Source: NIOZ-UU13 sp035528395
GTDB lineage: Bacteria; Planctomycetota; Phycisphaerae; Sedimentisphaerales; Anaerobacaceae
DNA: 64,000 nt
Direction: 5' to 3'
NCBI GenBank assembly: GCA_035528395.1
Contig: DATKYR010000218.1
Coordinates: 75,907-139,906 of the forward strand
Below are positions 1-10,072 of this stretch, piece after piece (within the stretch, counting starts at the first letter, position 1; each line of letters begins with the position of its first letter). The notes beneath the pieces were generated by a model. It saw nothing but the letters and a program-made list of their open reading frames with translations. It was not told where the DNA came from and made no database searches. A program made the translations under genes and the position numbers.

Positions 1-257
1 TCCAGTCGGCTGAATTTCTCGCTGGTTACTTTGACAAGGTTCTTGATGGATTCTTCTTCGGTAAGCTCGGTAACGACAATTTCCGCTTTTCCGCCGGCCT
101 CTGTCACTTTGTCGGCGGTTTCCTGCAGTTTTTGAATTGAGCGTGCAGCCAACACAACCGTTGCGGCCTCTTGCGCCAATGCAACGCTAACGGCTCTGCC
201 AATACCTCTGCTGGCGCCTGTTACTATAGCGACTTTTGAAGCTAATTGCTTTGCCAT
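1..257 (-). CDS. Short-chain dehydrogenase/reductase, N-terminal part
   Basis: The visible 85 residues begin MAKQLASKVAIVTGASRGIG, with the TGxxxGIG dinucleotide-binding motif of classical SDR enzymes near the N-terminus and the following beta-alpha units of a Rossmann fold (VVLAARS, then AEIVVTELTEEES). The family reduces or oxidises carbonyl/alcohol substrates with NAD(P)H; the substrate cannot be told because the YxxxK active site lies beyond the window edge. The start lies 5 bases after the stop of the upstream ankyrin gene on the same strand, so the two are probably cotranscribed. No good ribosome binding site is seen, which would fit translational coupling. Confidence 0.85.
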   Translation of the reverse strand, partial: MAKQLASKVAIVTGASRGIGRAVSVALAQEAATVVLAARSIQKLQETADKVTEAGGKAEIVVTELTEEESIKNLVKVTSEKFSRL

Positions 258-262
258 CCTTG

Positions 263-3052
263 TCAGCGTCGCCGGCGAGTCCTGGGCTGATTCTCCTGTT
301 GCGTCTGCTCTCCTTGTACTCCGGTACCTCCTCTGCGGCCGCTTTGCAGAGACCTTCTTCCGCTGGTTCTGTCGCGGGTGCGCGGGTCCTGGGTCTGTTG
401 TCGCAGTGTTTGCTGTTCTTCTTCCATTTTTTGAATAAGGGCATCGAACCGCATCTGCCTGTACAACAACACCCCGTCAATTGCCGCTGTTGTCTTTTTC
501 GTTTCTTCTTCTACAGCAACACTTCGTACGGAACTAATCTCTGCCTGTATTTGCTCGTGTACCGCCTCGGCCAAGTTTGTTTTGTCTTCAACGTCGGCCT
601 GGAGCCACTGATTTATCTCATTTTCTGTCTCTATATCCACCTCTTCAGATGGCCTTCTTGTACTCTGGGGCCTGGTCGTTCTGGACCTTACGTCGCCGCG
701 ACCACCATAGAGGGGGTCTGTCATGTCATCTTCGTATGGTTGTCCTCTCTGTGAAGTCCGACCTCTCGTGCTTCGGCCGGAGGTTCGAGCCCGGCCGCGG
801 CCACTGGCGGGCTGCGTTTGTCTCAACTCTCTCTTTTGCATCAGAAGCTCTTTGCTGACCTCTTTTAATCGCTCCTGTTTTTCGGTCAACAGACTGTCAA
901 TCGTCTCTGTTGTCTTTTTCGCTTTTTCTTCAACAGCGGCCTTTCGTATGACACCAATCTCATCCTCGAATTGCTTCTGCACAGTTCTTATCAACATTGT
1001 TCTGTTATCATATCTTTTCTGCTGCCATTGACGCATCTCATTTTGGCTGTTGGCGTCTACCTCCTCCAATGCCTTATCCAGGCCTTCGAACGTCTTGATC
1101 CTGGCTTTAATCTCGTTCGGGTCGGCAAGTATATCTACCTGAACAGGCGATTGCGCAACGGGGCTAAAGGTTCTGGTTCGGCGCTGAGTTGTTGCTTGCT
1201 CCTCATAGCCGGGATATGGATTTACCCCTCCCATGTCCCCATAATATCTGTCTCCCATCAAGTCTTGAGGGCTCGGCTCTTTAGCACCGTGCTTGAGCAG
1301 CAAATCAACGATTTCTTTATTATTTCTCTTTTTCGCCAACGACAGGGCGTTATCGCCCCCTCCCATGAGGTTGACATCGGCCCCCTTTGCGATTAGAAGC
1401 TCCACAGCATCCTTTTGGCTGATATATACCGCAGCCAGTAGAGGCGTCTGCCCACGATTGTCCGCTGCATTGATGTCGGCACCTTTGGCAATAAGAGGTT
1501 CAATGATCGCCAGCCGGCGGTTCCGTATCGCCGTGTGCAGCGGTGTCCAGCCCATCCTGTTTTTTTCATTCACATTAGCGCCCTTTGAAAGGAGTAGCTG
1601 GACCTGGTCAATGTCACCATCACGCGCAGCATCGTGCAGTGTTTTAGCTTGTTCCTGCTCATCCTGTCTGGGTCGAGCTCGTACACCCTCTTGTTCGTCA
1701 TCCATTTGATACGGATCGGGTGCCGATCTTGCATCAGTCCTTGCTCTGCGTTGAGGGCTTTCTGTCCGAGCGAAGGACCTTTCCCTACCCGATGGCCTTT
1801 CCGCCATTTGCGGTTGTTCAACGGGCCAGAAGACCTGGTCGCCGCCTTCTTCGCCGGAGCCCCATTTGCTGTGCAGCCCACCGTCATCATCGTAATCTTC
1901 TCCGAAACTGTAGAGCGTGAAGCCTTCTCTTGTTCGCTTATAGACAAGAGGCTTATCATTGAATGGGTCCTTCGGCAATTCCTTGATATAGCCGGCTGAT
2001 ACAAGCTGTGAAAGCGCACCAGGATATCCGTCGCTGTTAGCATTATATCGCAGGATTGCAATAGTTGTTATTAAGGCCTGTTCATCTGCTCTAATACGAG
2101 ATTCAATCTCTATGACCCGTGGCATTGCAGACCCGGCCGTTTCTATCAAAGGATTATCCTTTGTTATAGATTGTGTTTCATTGTGTAACTGCCAGGAGGT
2201 TTTTGCTGCTATTGTATCATAGTATTCAAGTGTGCTTTTTAAATAAGGCTTAAAACCGCGATAAGTGGGGTCTGTTTCAATTTGCTCTTGCGTATAAATT
2301 TTTTCGCCGCGAATATCAAACGGCTCACTGTAGTTCGTTACGAGCTGTTTAAATTTATCCTCCAGACTCTTCATTAAATTTGCATCAGCCATTTTTTTGT
2401 CGAGGATGTTAAACGCAGCTTTTATAGACAAGCTCTTTATAGCAATTCCTACTAATTTTTCTATCAAAGGTTTCGGCCCTTCTGCCACATGTGCCCCAAA
2501 CGTATAGAGAGTCACTATATCATCAACAGCAGCGTTGATATTGCCGTCTTCGGCCGACAGCATTGCCCGAGCTTGTAAGGTGAAGGCTAATTGCCTTTCG
2601 GTTGATAAGTGGGGCATTTCAGTTGACTGCAGTTTCTCGCCGGTATGTTGGAACCAGCAATATGTTTTCTTGCTGCCAAGCTGTATTTGCTCAAGTGCCC
2701 TGTTATTGTCCTGCACCCATTTTTTTAGCGTTGCCTGTTGTTGGGCAGTCATTTCTTTCGGCCAGCCCGTTGTTGATATCTTTAAGCTCTCGGGCTTTTC
2801 GACGCAAAATTCTATTGCCTTTTCGTAGTAAGGTGCTGCATTATCGCTTTCAGGCCGCCCGGCCATTCCCAGCTTATTAAGCTCGGTGACATAATCAGTT
2901 TTGGGGGTCTCGGGTTCCTCGTTTTCTGTACTGATAAGCTCTTTCTGCACTGATAGAAGATCAGAAATCTGGTCTATGCCGGCAAATGTCGGGGCAAGGC
3001 TGAAAGAGGCGAGTAAAAATAAAACTGACATTGGAATAATCAACCGCTTCAT
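263..3052 (-). CDS. Secreted ankyrin-repeat protein with duplicated coiled-coil tail
   Basis: A 929-residue protein with a clear signal peptide (MKRLIIPMSVLFLLASFSLA, then PTFAG). Residues about 40-400 form a helical domain ending in a pseudopilin-like segment (NSDGYPGALSQLVSAGYIKE, then LPKDPFNDKPLVYK), common in secreted planctomycete proteins of unknown role. Residues about 470-590 hold roughly four ankyrin repeats (GWTPLHTAIRNRRLAIIEPL, GADINAADNRGQTPLLAAV), a protein-binding scaffold. The tail contains two copies of a 95-residue unit at about 668-760 and 808-905, each with the order NE(M/I)xQW, VRxxAVEE, KKTTxxID, and ending in an Arg/Ser/Gly-rich linker. It is likely exported and structural or adaptor-like; no catalytic motif is visible. 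Followed closely by the SDR gene. Confidence 0.8.
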   Translation of the reverse strand: MKRLIIPMSVLFLLASFSLAPTFAGIDQISDLLSVQKELISTENEEPETPKTDYVTELNKLGMAGRPESDNAAPYYEKAIEFCVEKPESLKISTTGWPKEMTAQQQATLKKWVQDNNRALEQIQLGSKKTYCWFQHTGEKLQSTEMPHLSTERQLAFTLQARAMLSAEDGNINAAVDDIVTLYTFGAHVAEGPKPLIEKLVGIAIKSLSIKAAFNILDKKMADANLMKSLEDKFKQLVTNYSEPFDIRGEKIYTQEQIETDPTYRGFKPYLKSTLEYYDTIAAKTSWQLHNETQSITKDNPLIETAGSAMPRVIEIESRIRADEQALITTIAILRYNANSDGYPGALSQLVSAGYIKELPKDPFNDKPLVYKRTREGFTLYSFGEDYDDDGGLHSKWGSGEEGGDQVFWPVEQPQMAERPSGRERSFARTESPQRRARTDARSAPDPYQMDDEQEGVRARPRQDEQEQAKTLHDAARDGDIDQVQLLLSKGANVNEKNRMGWTPLHTAIRNRRLAIIEPLIAKGADINAADNRGQTPLLAAVYISQKDAVELLIAKGADVNLMGGGDNALSLAKKRNNKEIVDLLLKHGAKEPSPQDLMGDRYYGDMGGVNPYPGYEEQATTQRRTRTFSPVAQSPVQVDILADPNEIKARIKTFEGLDKALEEVDANSQNEMRQWQQKRYDNRTMLIRTVQKQFEDEIGVIRKAAVEEKAKKTTETIDSLLTEKQERLKEVSKELLMQKRELRQTQPASGRGRARTSGRSTRGRTSQRGQPYEDDMTDPLYGGRGDVRSRTTRPQSTRRPSEEVDIETENEINQWLQADVEDKTNLAEAVHEQIQAEISSVRSVAVEEETKKTTAAIDGVLLYRQMRFDALIQKMEEEQQTLRQQTQDPRTRDRTSGRRSLQSGRRGGTGVQGEQTQQENQPRTRRRR

Positions 3053-3082
3053 AATATATCCTCCGAAACAGGATGAACGCTA

Positions 3083-3116
3083 ATCAAAAAAAATTGACGG
3101 TTTTTTGAATAACCGT
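3083..3116 (-). terminator. Rho-independent terminator of parB
   Basis: Read on the minus strand, a 6-bp stem (ACGGTT at 3111-3116 pairing with AACCGT at 3097-3102) is followed after CAA by eight T residues. It lies 80 bases past the parB stop and before the ankyrin gene start, so it separates the two units. Confidence 0.75.
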
Positions 3117-3195
3117 TTAACGTAAATACACAATTATCTTCTTACTTAATTATACACCAAAATTTTGGAAAATCAACTTTTTCCGCTATTCTTTT

Positions 3196-4143
3196 TCAGA
3201 CTTCCTCTCCACAGACCAGACCAATTCTTTCTGTGATGTTGTCGAATTCGTCTATAGAGTAAAATTCGATAATTATCCTGCCTCTTTGTCCATTTTTTCG
3301 GGTATCAATGTTTACCTTTGTGGCGAGCTGGCTGCTGAGTTTTCTTTCGAGGTCCAGGATGTGGGGCGGCTTTGAGCGAACTGTCGTCCTGGCCTGGCTG
3401 GTACCGGTAAGATACCTTCGAACCAGTCTTTCAACTTCACGCACACTCAGCCTACCTACCAATGCTCGATTGGCTAACTTGCGGCGCAGCTCATCGGTCG
3501 GCAGTGAAAGTATTGCCCGGGCATGGCCCATAGTCAACTGGCCTTCGGATAACATTTGTTTGATTTCCTGCGGTAAGTCCAGTATTCGCAGATAGTTAGC
3601 GATAACAGAGCGGTCTTCGCCAAGTCGTTCAGCACCCTGTGCCTGAGTCAAAGAGAAGGTGCTTAGATAATCCTGGTAGGCCTTTGCACGCTCTATAGGA
3701 TTGAGATCTACTCTGTGTATGTTCTCAACCAATGACCATTCGAGTAATTGCTTATCACTTGCTTGTCGAACCAGGGCCGGTATGGTTGTCATGGATGCTA
3801 ATTGAGCAGCTCGGAATCGGCGCTCCCCGGCAATTAATTGATACCGCGAACCGGAAGGGCGGACAATAATCGGCTGGATAACACCGTTGGCCCTGATAGA
3901 ATCAGCTAAATCTGCTAATTCCTGTTCATCCCACACTTTTCGTGGCTGATAAGGATTCGGCGATATTTCATCAATGCCGAGTTCCTGCAAGGAGTCACGT
4001 AACTCTTTGTCTGGTGGGAAGTTAGAGGCATCCGCCGGTGTAGATAATAATTCTTTTGCTTCTGTGGGTACAGACATTATCGGACTTAATAATGATTGAA
4101 GCCCCCTGCCAAGGTGTTTTGTTTTTTCCTTTTTTTTTATCAT
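3196..4143 (-). CDS. parB: ParB/Spo0J-type chromosome partition protein
   Basis: A 315-residue ParB, normal length for chromosomal members. It opens with the short basic KHLGRGLQSLL segment, which in the family recruits the ParA ATPase. The CTP-binding and clamp-closing motifs are present as GERRFRA (about residue 110) and ENIHR (about 145), followed by a helix-turn-helix domain (LTQAQGAERLGEDRSVIANY) that reads parS and a C-terminal dimerisation domain. In the family it loads at parS and slides on DNA to build the partition complex. Two perfect parS sites lie just upstream. An AAGGAG site 7 bases before the ATG supports this start. Unusually, no parA is adjacent; it must lie elsewhere. Confidence 0.95.
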   Translation of the reverse strand: MIKKKEKTKHLGRGLQSLLSPIMSVPTEAKELLSTPADASNFPPDKELRDSLQELGIDEISPNPYQPRKVWDEQELADLADSIRANGVIQPIIVRPSGSRYQLIAGERRFRAAQLASMTTIPALVRQASDKQLLEWSLVENIHRVDLNPIERAKAYQDYLSTFSLTQAQGAERLGEDRSVIANYLRILDLPQEIKQMLSEGQLTMGHARAILSLPTDELRRKLANRALVGRLSVREVERLVRRYLTGTSQARTTVRSKPPHILDLERKLSSQLATKVNIDTRKNGQRGRIIIEFYSIDEFDNITERIGLVCGEEV

Positions 4144-4295
4144 ATAAATGCTCCTTCACAAATTATGTTTTAGGAATCCTTGTTTCATTCCCTGTTTATA
4201 AAAGACGTTTTGAAGTTGACCCAAATAATATTTCGGAATTTTTACCTGAAATTCTGCAGCTTTGCCAGGCAAAAAAGCTTTTTTTTGTAAAAAAA

Positions 4296-4311
4296 TGTTT
4301 CACGTGAAACA
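4296..4311. promoter_or_regulatory. parS centromere site 1
   Basis: Perfect 16-base palindrome TGTTTCACGTGAAACA, the canonical bacterial parS sequence and ParB loading site. It lies 153 bases upstream of parB. Confidence 0.95.
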
Positions 4312-5402
4312 ATAGCGAAGAATAAGGTTCAAGAGGCAAAGGCCAAGAATTGTAATTGCACTGCTCAATCATAGCTCTTATGGCCCGGTGGTTAAGCCGC
4401 GACGAAGATACTTCGGAGCATACTGATGAAACATTAGTAAAACAAAACGAAAAACCAAGGAGCTGGAATGCCTGATATTAAATTAGTATCGGTCATCGCT
4501 GAAATATGTATATTATGCTTAAATCCTGCAAGATGGTATTAGACTAATGCTTTGTAAAGCGTGCTTTGAGGGTTGTCGTTCCACACCCATTAGGCTTTGC
4601 TCAGGGCAGGCTTTGATGCGGAATCCAGTACCATCAATAAGTCTGGATTCACGCTCCTTCGACTTTATTTAGGACGTGTCTCGCGGGAATGTCCATCCAT
4701 CATTTAAACCTTGACAGAACTAAAGAGGTCGCGATTTGTCAGAATGCGCAAGGAGGGATTGGCTTTTGATTTAGGTTGTCGATAGGGCCCTTTGTATGCA
4801 CAAAATATTATTGCATCAAGCTTGAATGTGATATGTCAATCCTGTAAAAATTATTCTTGGCTACGATAGGGGGGGCAGGAATCAAAAAGCATCAGTGATG
4901 TCATTTAACTTAACGTTAATGATCAATTCGATATGACAGACTATTATTTCGTTAAGATAAAAATGTTTCACGTGAAACATCATAAAAGAAAGGGCGAAAG
5001 TTAAAAACATACAGTTGACAAAGGGGAAATTGCAGAGATCTAAGGGATTTAAGAGACATAAGAGAGAATAAAGAAAAGAAACTAAAATGTAATAAATAGT
5101 TAGTTGTATTATATACGAACAGTCAAACATGTTATATAGGGAGTTGAGTAGGCAAATTGTTTTCTGGGGCTTTAAGGAGTGTAATATAAGACATTATGGG
5201 TATAGAATGGCTCATTCGATTTCGAAGGTAAGTCTATTGACTCACGTGGTGTTAATATATTACAATAGTTAAAGGGCCTTTTACGATTTTGTTTGTGTAG
5301 CGATGTCTGTTCAATCACGATAAGAGAATAGAGCAGAATCGGAATCCACCAAGACAAGACCACTTTTAGTCGGTTGTAAAATCGGTGCCGAAAAGGCATA
5401 TA
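4312..5402. other. Long gene-free region around two parS sites
   Basis: About 1.1 kb without a convincing gene between parB and the CotH gene. It holds the second parS site (4964-4979), an 8-bp hairpin GAATCCAG/CTGGATTC at 4621-4650 and an A/T-rich right half. An origin would be plausible beside parB/parS, but I see no cluster of DnaA boxes; the closest is GTATGCACA at 4794-4802, one mismatch from TTATNCACA. Short open frames here lack family resemblance. Confidence 0.5.
4964..4979. promoter_or_regulatory. parS centromere site 2
   Basis: A second perfect TGTTTCACGTGAAACA, 668 bases from the first. Paired parS sites next to parB mark the region as part of the chromosome's partition locus, typically near the replication origin. 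Confidence 0.95.
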
Positions 5403-8400
5403 ATGCTTAGAGCCATGAAAATCTTGTTACTGTCGCTGGTGCCGGCCATATTTTGGTCTGGTTCGACCGGTGCTCAACATCTAATAGCCGACCTGGATGG
5501 AGCAAATGGGGCAAACAAAGTTGACTTTACCTTGTCGGCAGAGGACGGGGGCCTAAAAACAGATACGCTGGTCATCAACGAATTTATGGCATCCAATAGC
5601 AGTTACATCCAGGACCCACAAGGCCAGTATGAAGACTGGATCGAGATATACAACTACAGTACCAGTGCTGTTAATATAGGGGGGATGTACCTTGCGGACA
5701 ATCTGTCGGTACCGACCAGGTGGCGAATACCCGATGGGAATCCTGCTGCAACTACCATCCCTCCGCAAGGTTATCTCTTAATATGGGCCGACAACGATAC
5801 CGCGGATACAGGCCTGCATGCAAATTTCAAAATCAGCACTGTCGGCGAGGAAATTGGCCTTTTCGAAACCGACGGCACTACACTGATTGATAGTGTTGTC
5901 TTTGGCGACCAGACTACGGATATTTCGTACGGTCGCTACCCCGATGCGAATGACAACTGGCGATTCTTTGGTTTGCCCAGCCCGGGACGGCAAAATATCG
6001 GTGCGTATTTGGGCGAGGTCGCCGACACGAAATTCAGCCAGGACCGCGGCTTTTATGATATACCTTTTTCTGTTACCGTCACCACAGAAACCGAAGATGC
6101 CGTAATATACTATACTCTCGATGGTACCGAGCCGTATTATTCCGCTAATAGTGGACGGTTTTCAGGGGTGATGGTCTATACTAATCCTATTGCCATTAGT
6201 AAAACCACCTGTTTGCGGGTAAAGGCAATCAAGCCGGGCTGGAAATCCACAAACGTGGACGCCCAGACTTATATATTTCTCGATGACGTGATTCGGCAGG
6301 ACCACCAAGCGACGATAAAAGCAGGATTTCCAGGCTCATGGGGTGGGACAAGTCCGGATTACGGTATGGACCCTGATGTGATTGGGCAGAATAGAGAGGA
6401 TTTGTTCAACGGTATCTACGCGGCCACGATTCGAGATGACCTGAAGTCAATTCCTACACTGTCGATTGCGATGAACGTTGACGATATGTTCGGGCCCGAG
6501 GGCATCTATACTAACTCCACCAGGAATGGCGTAGACTGGGAGCGTCCGGCGTCGGTCGAACTAATCTACCCTGATGGTCGCGAGGGTTTCCAGGTCAACT
6601 GTGGGATTCGCATTCATGGCGGTTATTTTCGGCAGCACAATGCAACAAAAAAGCACTCATTCCGTCTTCTATTCAAGGGGATTTACGGGCCGACCAAGCT
6701 GCAATTTCCACTGTTTGGCAAGGACGCTGTCGATAGCTTTGAGACGATTGTTCTGCGGGCAGGTGCCAACGACGGCTATTCATGGAATGCCGCCGGTTAC
6801 ACCGAGCAGTACACGCGTGATGAGTTCGGCCGGGGCTTGCAGCGAGCTACAGGCAACGCCGGTGCGCACGGGACCTTTGTTCATCTCTATATAAACGGGA
6901 TTTACTGGGGGCTGTACAATACCGTTGAGCGGCCGGACAATGCCTTTTCCGCCAGCTATTACGGCGGCGACAAGGAAGACTGGGACGCTATTCATGAAGA
7001 AGCGGCCAACAACGGGGACAAGACGGCCTGGAACCAGATGATTGCGAAGTGCCGGCAGGCCGCGAATTCCAATGAAGCGTACCAGGGGCTTCAGGGCAAC
7101 AATCCCGACGGTACGCCGAACCCCGCATTCCCAAATCTGCTCGATGTTACAAACTATATTGACTACCTTATAGTCAACCTCTGGGGAGGCAACTGGGACT
7201 GGCCCTGGAAGAACTGGTGGGCTGGCCGTGAGCGCTCGGAGAACAGCACAGGCTTCAAGTTCTACTGCTGGGACTACGAAAATACCATTGGGAACAATCT
7301 GGACCGCTCACCGCTCAACAAAAACGCCCTGAATAATAATTTCTCCCAGGCGGGGCAGCCGCATCAATCCCTTAAGCAGAATTCCGAGTATCGGCTGCTT
7401 TTTGCCGACCGCGTGCATAAATTCTTTTTCAATGGAGGAATCCTGACACCGGAATCACTTATCGCCCGTTATGCAAACCTGGCGGCTACTGTGGAAAGGG
7501 CCATAGTTGCCGAGTCCGCGCGCTGGGGGGACCAACATCGCCATCCACCATTAACGTTAGAGGAGTGGTACGACCGCGATTTGAACTACAACGACGGGCG
7601 CGCCGGGCGGGACTGGATTCTGAATTACTATCTTCCTCAGCGGTCTGATATTGTACTCCGGCAGTTCCGTAATGCCGGCCTATATCCCAATGTGGATGCG
7701 CCGGTCTTTCGTATTAACGGCTCGTATCAGCACGGAGGACATATCTCGAAGGACAATTTGTTCTCGATGACCGCCGCCACAGGCACGATATGGTACACAC
7801 TCGACGGCTCCGACCCACGCACGCCGGGGACATCGGGCGGCGGCATTAATACCACCCTCGTGGCTGAGAATGCTGCCAAACGCGTGATCGTCCCAACCGG
7901 CTACGTCAGCAGCAGTTGGAAGAGCGGTGGGGCCTTCAACGACTCGGGCTGGAGGCTCTGTACCGGCAGTCCCGGCGGAGTCGGTTACGAGGCAGGCTCC
8001 GGTTATCAAAACTACATAAGCCTCGACGTCGAAGCACAAATGTACAATGGCAATACTACCTGTTACATCCGCATTCCCTTTACCGTTAACACCAATGACC
8101 CGGCTGATTTCGACTTTATGACGCTCAAAATGCGGTACGACGACGGATTTATCGCCTACCTCAACGGCACCGAGGTAGCCAGACGCAATTTCACCGGAAC
8201 GCCGGCGTGGAATTCCAGTGCCTCCGCCCAGAACTCCGATTCATCGGCCGTAGTGTTCGAGGATTTCAATCTCTCATCAAAACTGAACCTCCTGCGTCGG
8301 GGTGAAAATATCCTGGCCATTCACGGCCTCAACCAAAGGCCCGGCAGTAGTGACTTTTTAATATCGGCAGAACTGACTGTCGCAGAAAGCGTCACTGTCA

Positions 8401-10019
8401 ACGACCCTGGTATCTCGCCTGACGCCATCAGATACACCAAACCGTTCACTTTAGACAAAAGCACCCACGTCAAGTCACGTCTATTGCACGGCAATACCTG
8501 GAGTGCGCTTAACGAGGCCACCTTTGCCGTAGGTCCTGTTGCAGATAACTTGCGCATCACAGAGATTATGTACCATTCCCAGGAGAATGGTGAACCGGAT
8601 GAGCCAAACGCCGAATTCGTTGAACTGAAGAATATCGGAACGGAAACACTGAATTTGAACCTGGTAAGCTTTACGAACGGTATCGATTTTACCTTCCCGA
8701 ATCTGGAACTTGCAGCGGGCGAATACATCCTTGTTGTCAAAGATATTAGTGCGTTTACAGCTCGATACGGCATCGGCTTCAATATAGCCGGCCAGTACTC
8801 CGGCAGCCTGGACAATCGTGGTGAAAATATTGAGCTGAGAGATGCAGCCGGTGGAACAATTCACGATTTTGAGTACAAGAACGACTGGTATGATATTACC
8901 GATGGCCTTGGTTTCTCCCTGACTGCAAAAGACCCGACCGGCACCAACCCGGACGACTGGGACAGCAAGAGCGGCTGGTGTCCAAGCGCTGGTGTTGACG
9001 GCTCGCCCGGCTGGGACGATACCGATAGTGTCCCCACGCTTGGCGATGTGGTAATTAACGAATTGTTAGCTAATTCACGCGCCGGCACCGGGGACTGGAT
9101 AGAGCTGCACAACACCACCGATAGCCCAATCAACATCGGCGGCTGGTTCCTCAGCGACAGTAAGAATAACTTTATGAAATATGAGATTGCCGCAGGAACA
9201 ACGATTGAATCCTACGGCTACATTGTTTTTTATGAAGACCTGCATTTCGGTAATCCGAGCGATCCGGGCTGTATCGTCCCCTTTGCTCTGAGTAAGAACG
9301 GCGAAACATTGTATCTGCACTCGGGTCAGGATAGCGCATTGACAGGATACAGCGAGCAGGAGAAATTTGGCACCTCGGAAACCGACACAGCCTTCGGCCG
9401 TTATCGCAAAAGTACCGGCACTTATAACTTTGTGGCAATGAGCCGGAACACTCCCGGTAGCACTAATGCATATCCAAAGGTCGGCCCGATAGTAATCAGC
9501 GAGATTATGTACTATCCCGATACCGAAGCGGACGCCGAATATGTCGAACTATACAATATAAGCGGTTCGCCGGTAACATTGGCCGAGTATGATAACGAGC
9601 AATCCATCTATGTCCCCTGGCGGTTCACTGACAGTGATGGCATCAGTTTCGATTTCCCGCTTGATACTACGATGGCTGCTGGTCAATATTTGCTGTTAGT
9701 CAAGAACAAGAACGCATTTAATTCGCGCTACCCGGCTGTTTCAACTGGAGTCCGGATATTTGAATGGGGCCCGGGGAGGCTGGACAACGGCGGTGAGAAA
9801 GTCGAGCTTTCTAAACCGGGCGAGGAGGTCGAGGGCACGCGTTATTATATTCGGGTAGATCGCGTCAATTACAGCGATGGCTCGCATCCCGTTGGCCAGG
9901 ACGCTTGGCCGAGTCAGCCGGACGGATGGGGAGCATCATTGAGCCGACTTTCCCCACAGCATTACGGCAATGACCACAACAACTGGACCGCAGCCTATCC
10001 TCCAACCCCCGGCCAATAG
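5403..10019 (+). CDS. CotH-kinase/lamin-tail-domain surface protein
   Basis: A very large secreted protein (about 1,538 residues) with a signal peptide (MKILLLSLVPAIFWSGSTGA). Domains in order: a lamin-tail domain (VINEFMASNSSY... DWIEIYNYS, residues about 55-165); a chitobiase-C-like domain (AVIYYTLDGTEPYY); a CotH-type protein-kinase-like domain (GIRIHGGYFRQHNATKKHSF through YINGIYWGLYNTVERPDN, about 345-690); a second chitobiase-C-like domain (TIWYTLDGSDPRTPG); and three more lamin-tail domains beginning LRITEIMYH, VVINELLAN and VISEIMYYP. CotH domains of spore-coat proteins phosphorylate Ser; activity here is unproven. No PEP-CTERM or dockerin is seen at the C-terminus. Start chosen at the ATG preceded by AAAGG; GTG at 5385 and ATG at 5415 are alternatives. 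Confidence 0.85.
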   Translation: MLRAMKILLLSLVPAIFWSGSTGAQHLIADLDGANGANKVDFTLSAEDGGLKTDTLVINEFMASNSSYIQDPQGQYEDWIEIYNYSTSAVNIGGMYLADNLSVPTRWRIPDGNPAATTIPPQGYLLIWADNDTADTGLHANFKISTVGEEIGLFETDGTTLIDSVVFGDQTTDISYGRYPDANDNWRFFGLPSPGRQNIGAYLGEVADTKFSQDRGFYDIPFSVTVTTETEDAVIYYTLDGTEPYYSANSGRFSGVMVYTNPIAISKTTCLRVKAIKPGWKSTNVDAQTYIFLDDVIRQDHQATIKAGFPGSWGGTSPDYGMDPDVIGQNREDLFNGIYAATIRDDLKSIPTLSIAMNVDDMFGPEGIYTNSTRNGVDWERPASVELIYPDGREGFQVNCGIRIHGGYFRQHNATKKHSFRLLFKGIYGPTKLQFPLFGKDAVDSFETIVLRAGANDGYSWNAAGYTEQYTRDEFGRGLQRATGNAGAHGTFVHLYINGIYWGLYNTVERPDNAFSASYYGGDKEDWDAIHEEAANNGDKTAWNQMIAKCRQAANSNEAYQGLQGNNPDGTPNPAFPNLLDVTNYIDYLIVNLWGGNWDWPWKNWWAGRERSENSTGFKFYCWDYENTIGNNLDRSPLNKNALNNNFSQAGQPHQSLKQNSEYRLLFADRVHKFFFNGGILTPESLIARYANLAATVERAIVAESARWGDQHRHPPLTLEEWYDRDLNYNDGRAGRDWILNYYLPQRSDIVLRQFRNAGLYPNVDAPVFRINGSYQHGGHISKDNLFSMTAATGTIWYTLDGSDPRTPGTSGGGINTTLVAENAAKRVIVPTGYVSSSWKSGGAFNDSGWRLCTGSPGGVGYEAGSGYQNYISLDVEAQMYNGNTTCYIRIPFTVNTNDPADFDFMTLKMRYDDGFIAYLNGTEVARRNFTGTPAWNSSASAQNSDSSAVVFEDFNLSSKLNLLRRGENILAIHGLNQRPGSSDFLISAELTVAESVTVNDPGISPDAIRYTKPFTLDKSTHVKSRLLHGNTWSALNEATFAVGPVADNLRITEIMYHSQENGEPDEPNAEFVELKNIGTETLNLNLVSFTNGIDFTFPNLELAAGEYILVVKDISAFTARYGIGFNIAGQYSGSLDNRGENIELRDAAGGTIHDFEYKNDWYDITDGLGFSLTAKDPTGTNPDDWDSKSGWCPSAGVDGSPGWDDTDSVPTLGDVVINELLANSRAGTGDWIELHNTTDSPINIGGWFLSDSKNNFMKYEIAAGTTIESYGYIVFYEDLHFGNPSDPGCIVPFALSKNGETLYLHSGQDSALTGYSEQEKFGTSETDTAFGRYRKSTGTYNFVAMSRNTPGSTNAYPKVGPIVISEIMYYPDTEADAEYVELYNISGSPVTLAEYDNEQSIYVPWRFTDSDGISFDFPLDTTMAAGQYLLLVKNKNAFNSRYPAVSTGVRIFEWGPGRLDNGGEKVELSKPGEEVEGTRYYIRVDRVNYSDGSHPVGQDAWPSQPDGWGASLSRLSPQHYGNDHNNWTAAYPPTPGQ

Positions 10020-10034
10020 ATTCTCGGAGAGTTT

Positions 10035-10065
10035 TATCGGACTTCTTCTTGTTAAGGTCCGAAAA
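10035..10065. terminator. Probable bidirectional terminator
   Basis: TCGGAC at 10037-10042 pairs with GTCCGA at 10057-10062, flanked by TTTTA on the left and AAAAA on the right. It lies between the convergent CotH and oxidoreductase genes and could stop transcription from both. Confidence 0.55.
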
Positions 10066-10072
10066 AGCATAA

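Noticed and set aside
4468..4542. 24-codon frame (MPDIKLVSVIAE...) with AAGGAG-like site between parB and parS
   Set aside because: Short, without a family match, and covering an imperfect hairpin; chance cannot be excluded.
4312..5402. Replication origin
   Set aside because: parS sites are suggestive, but I find no DnaA-box cluster; kept only as a hypothesis.
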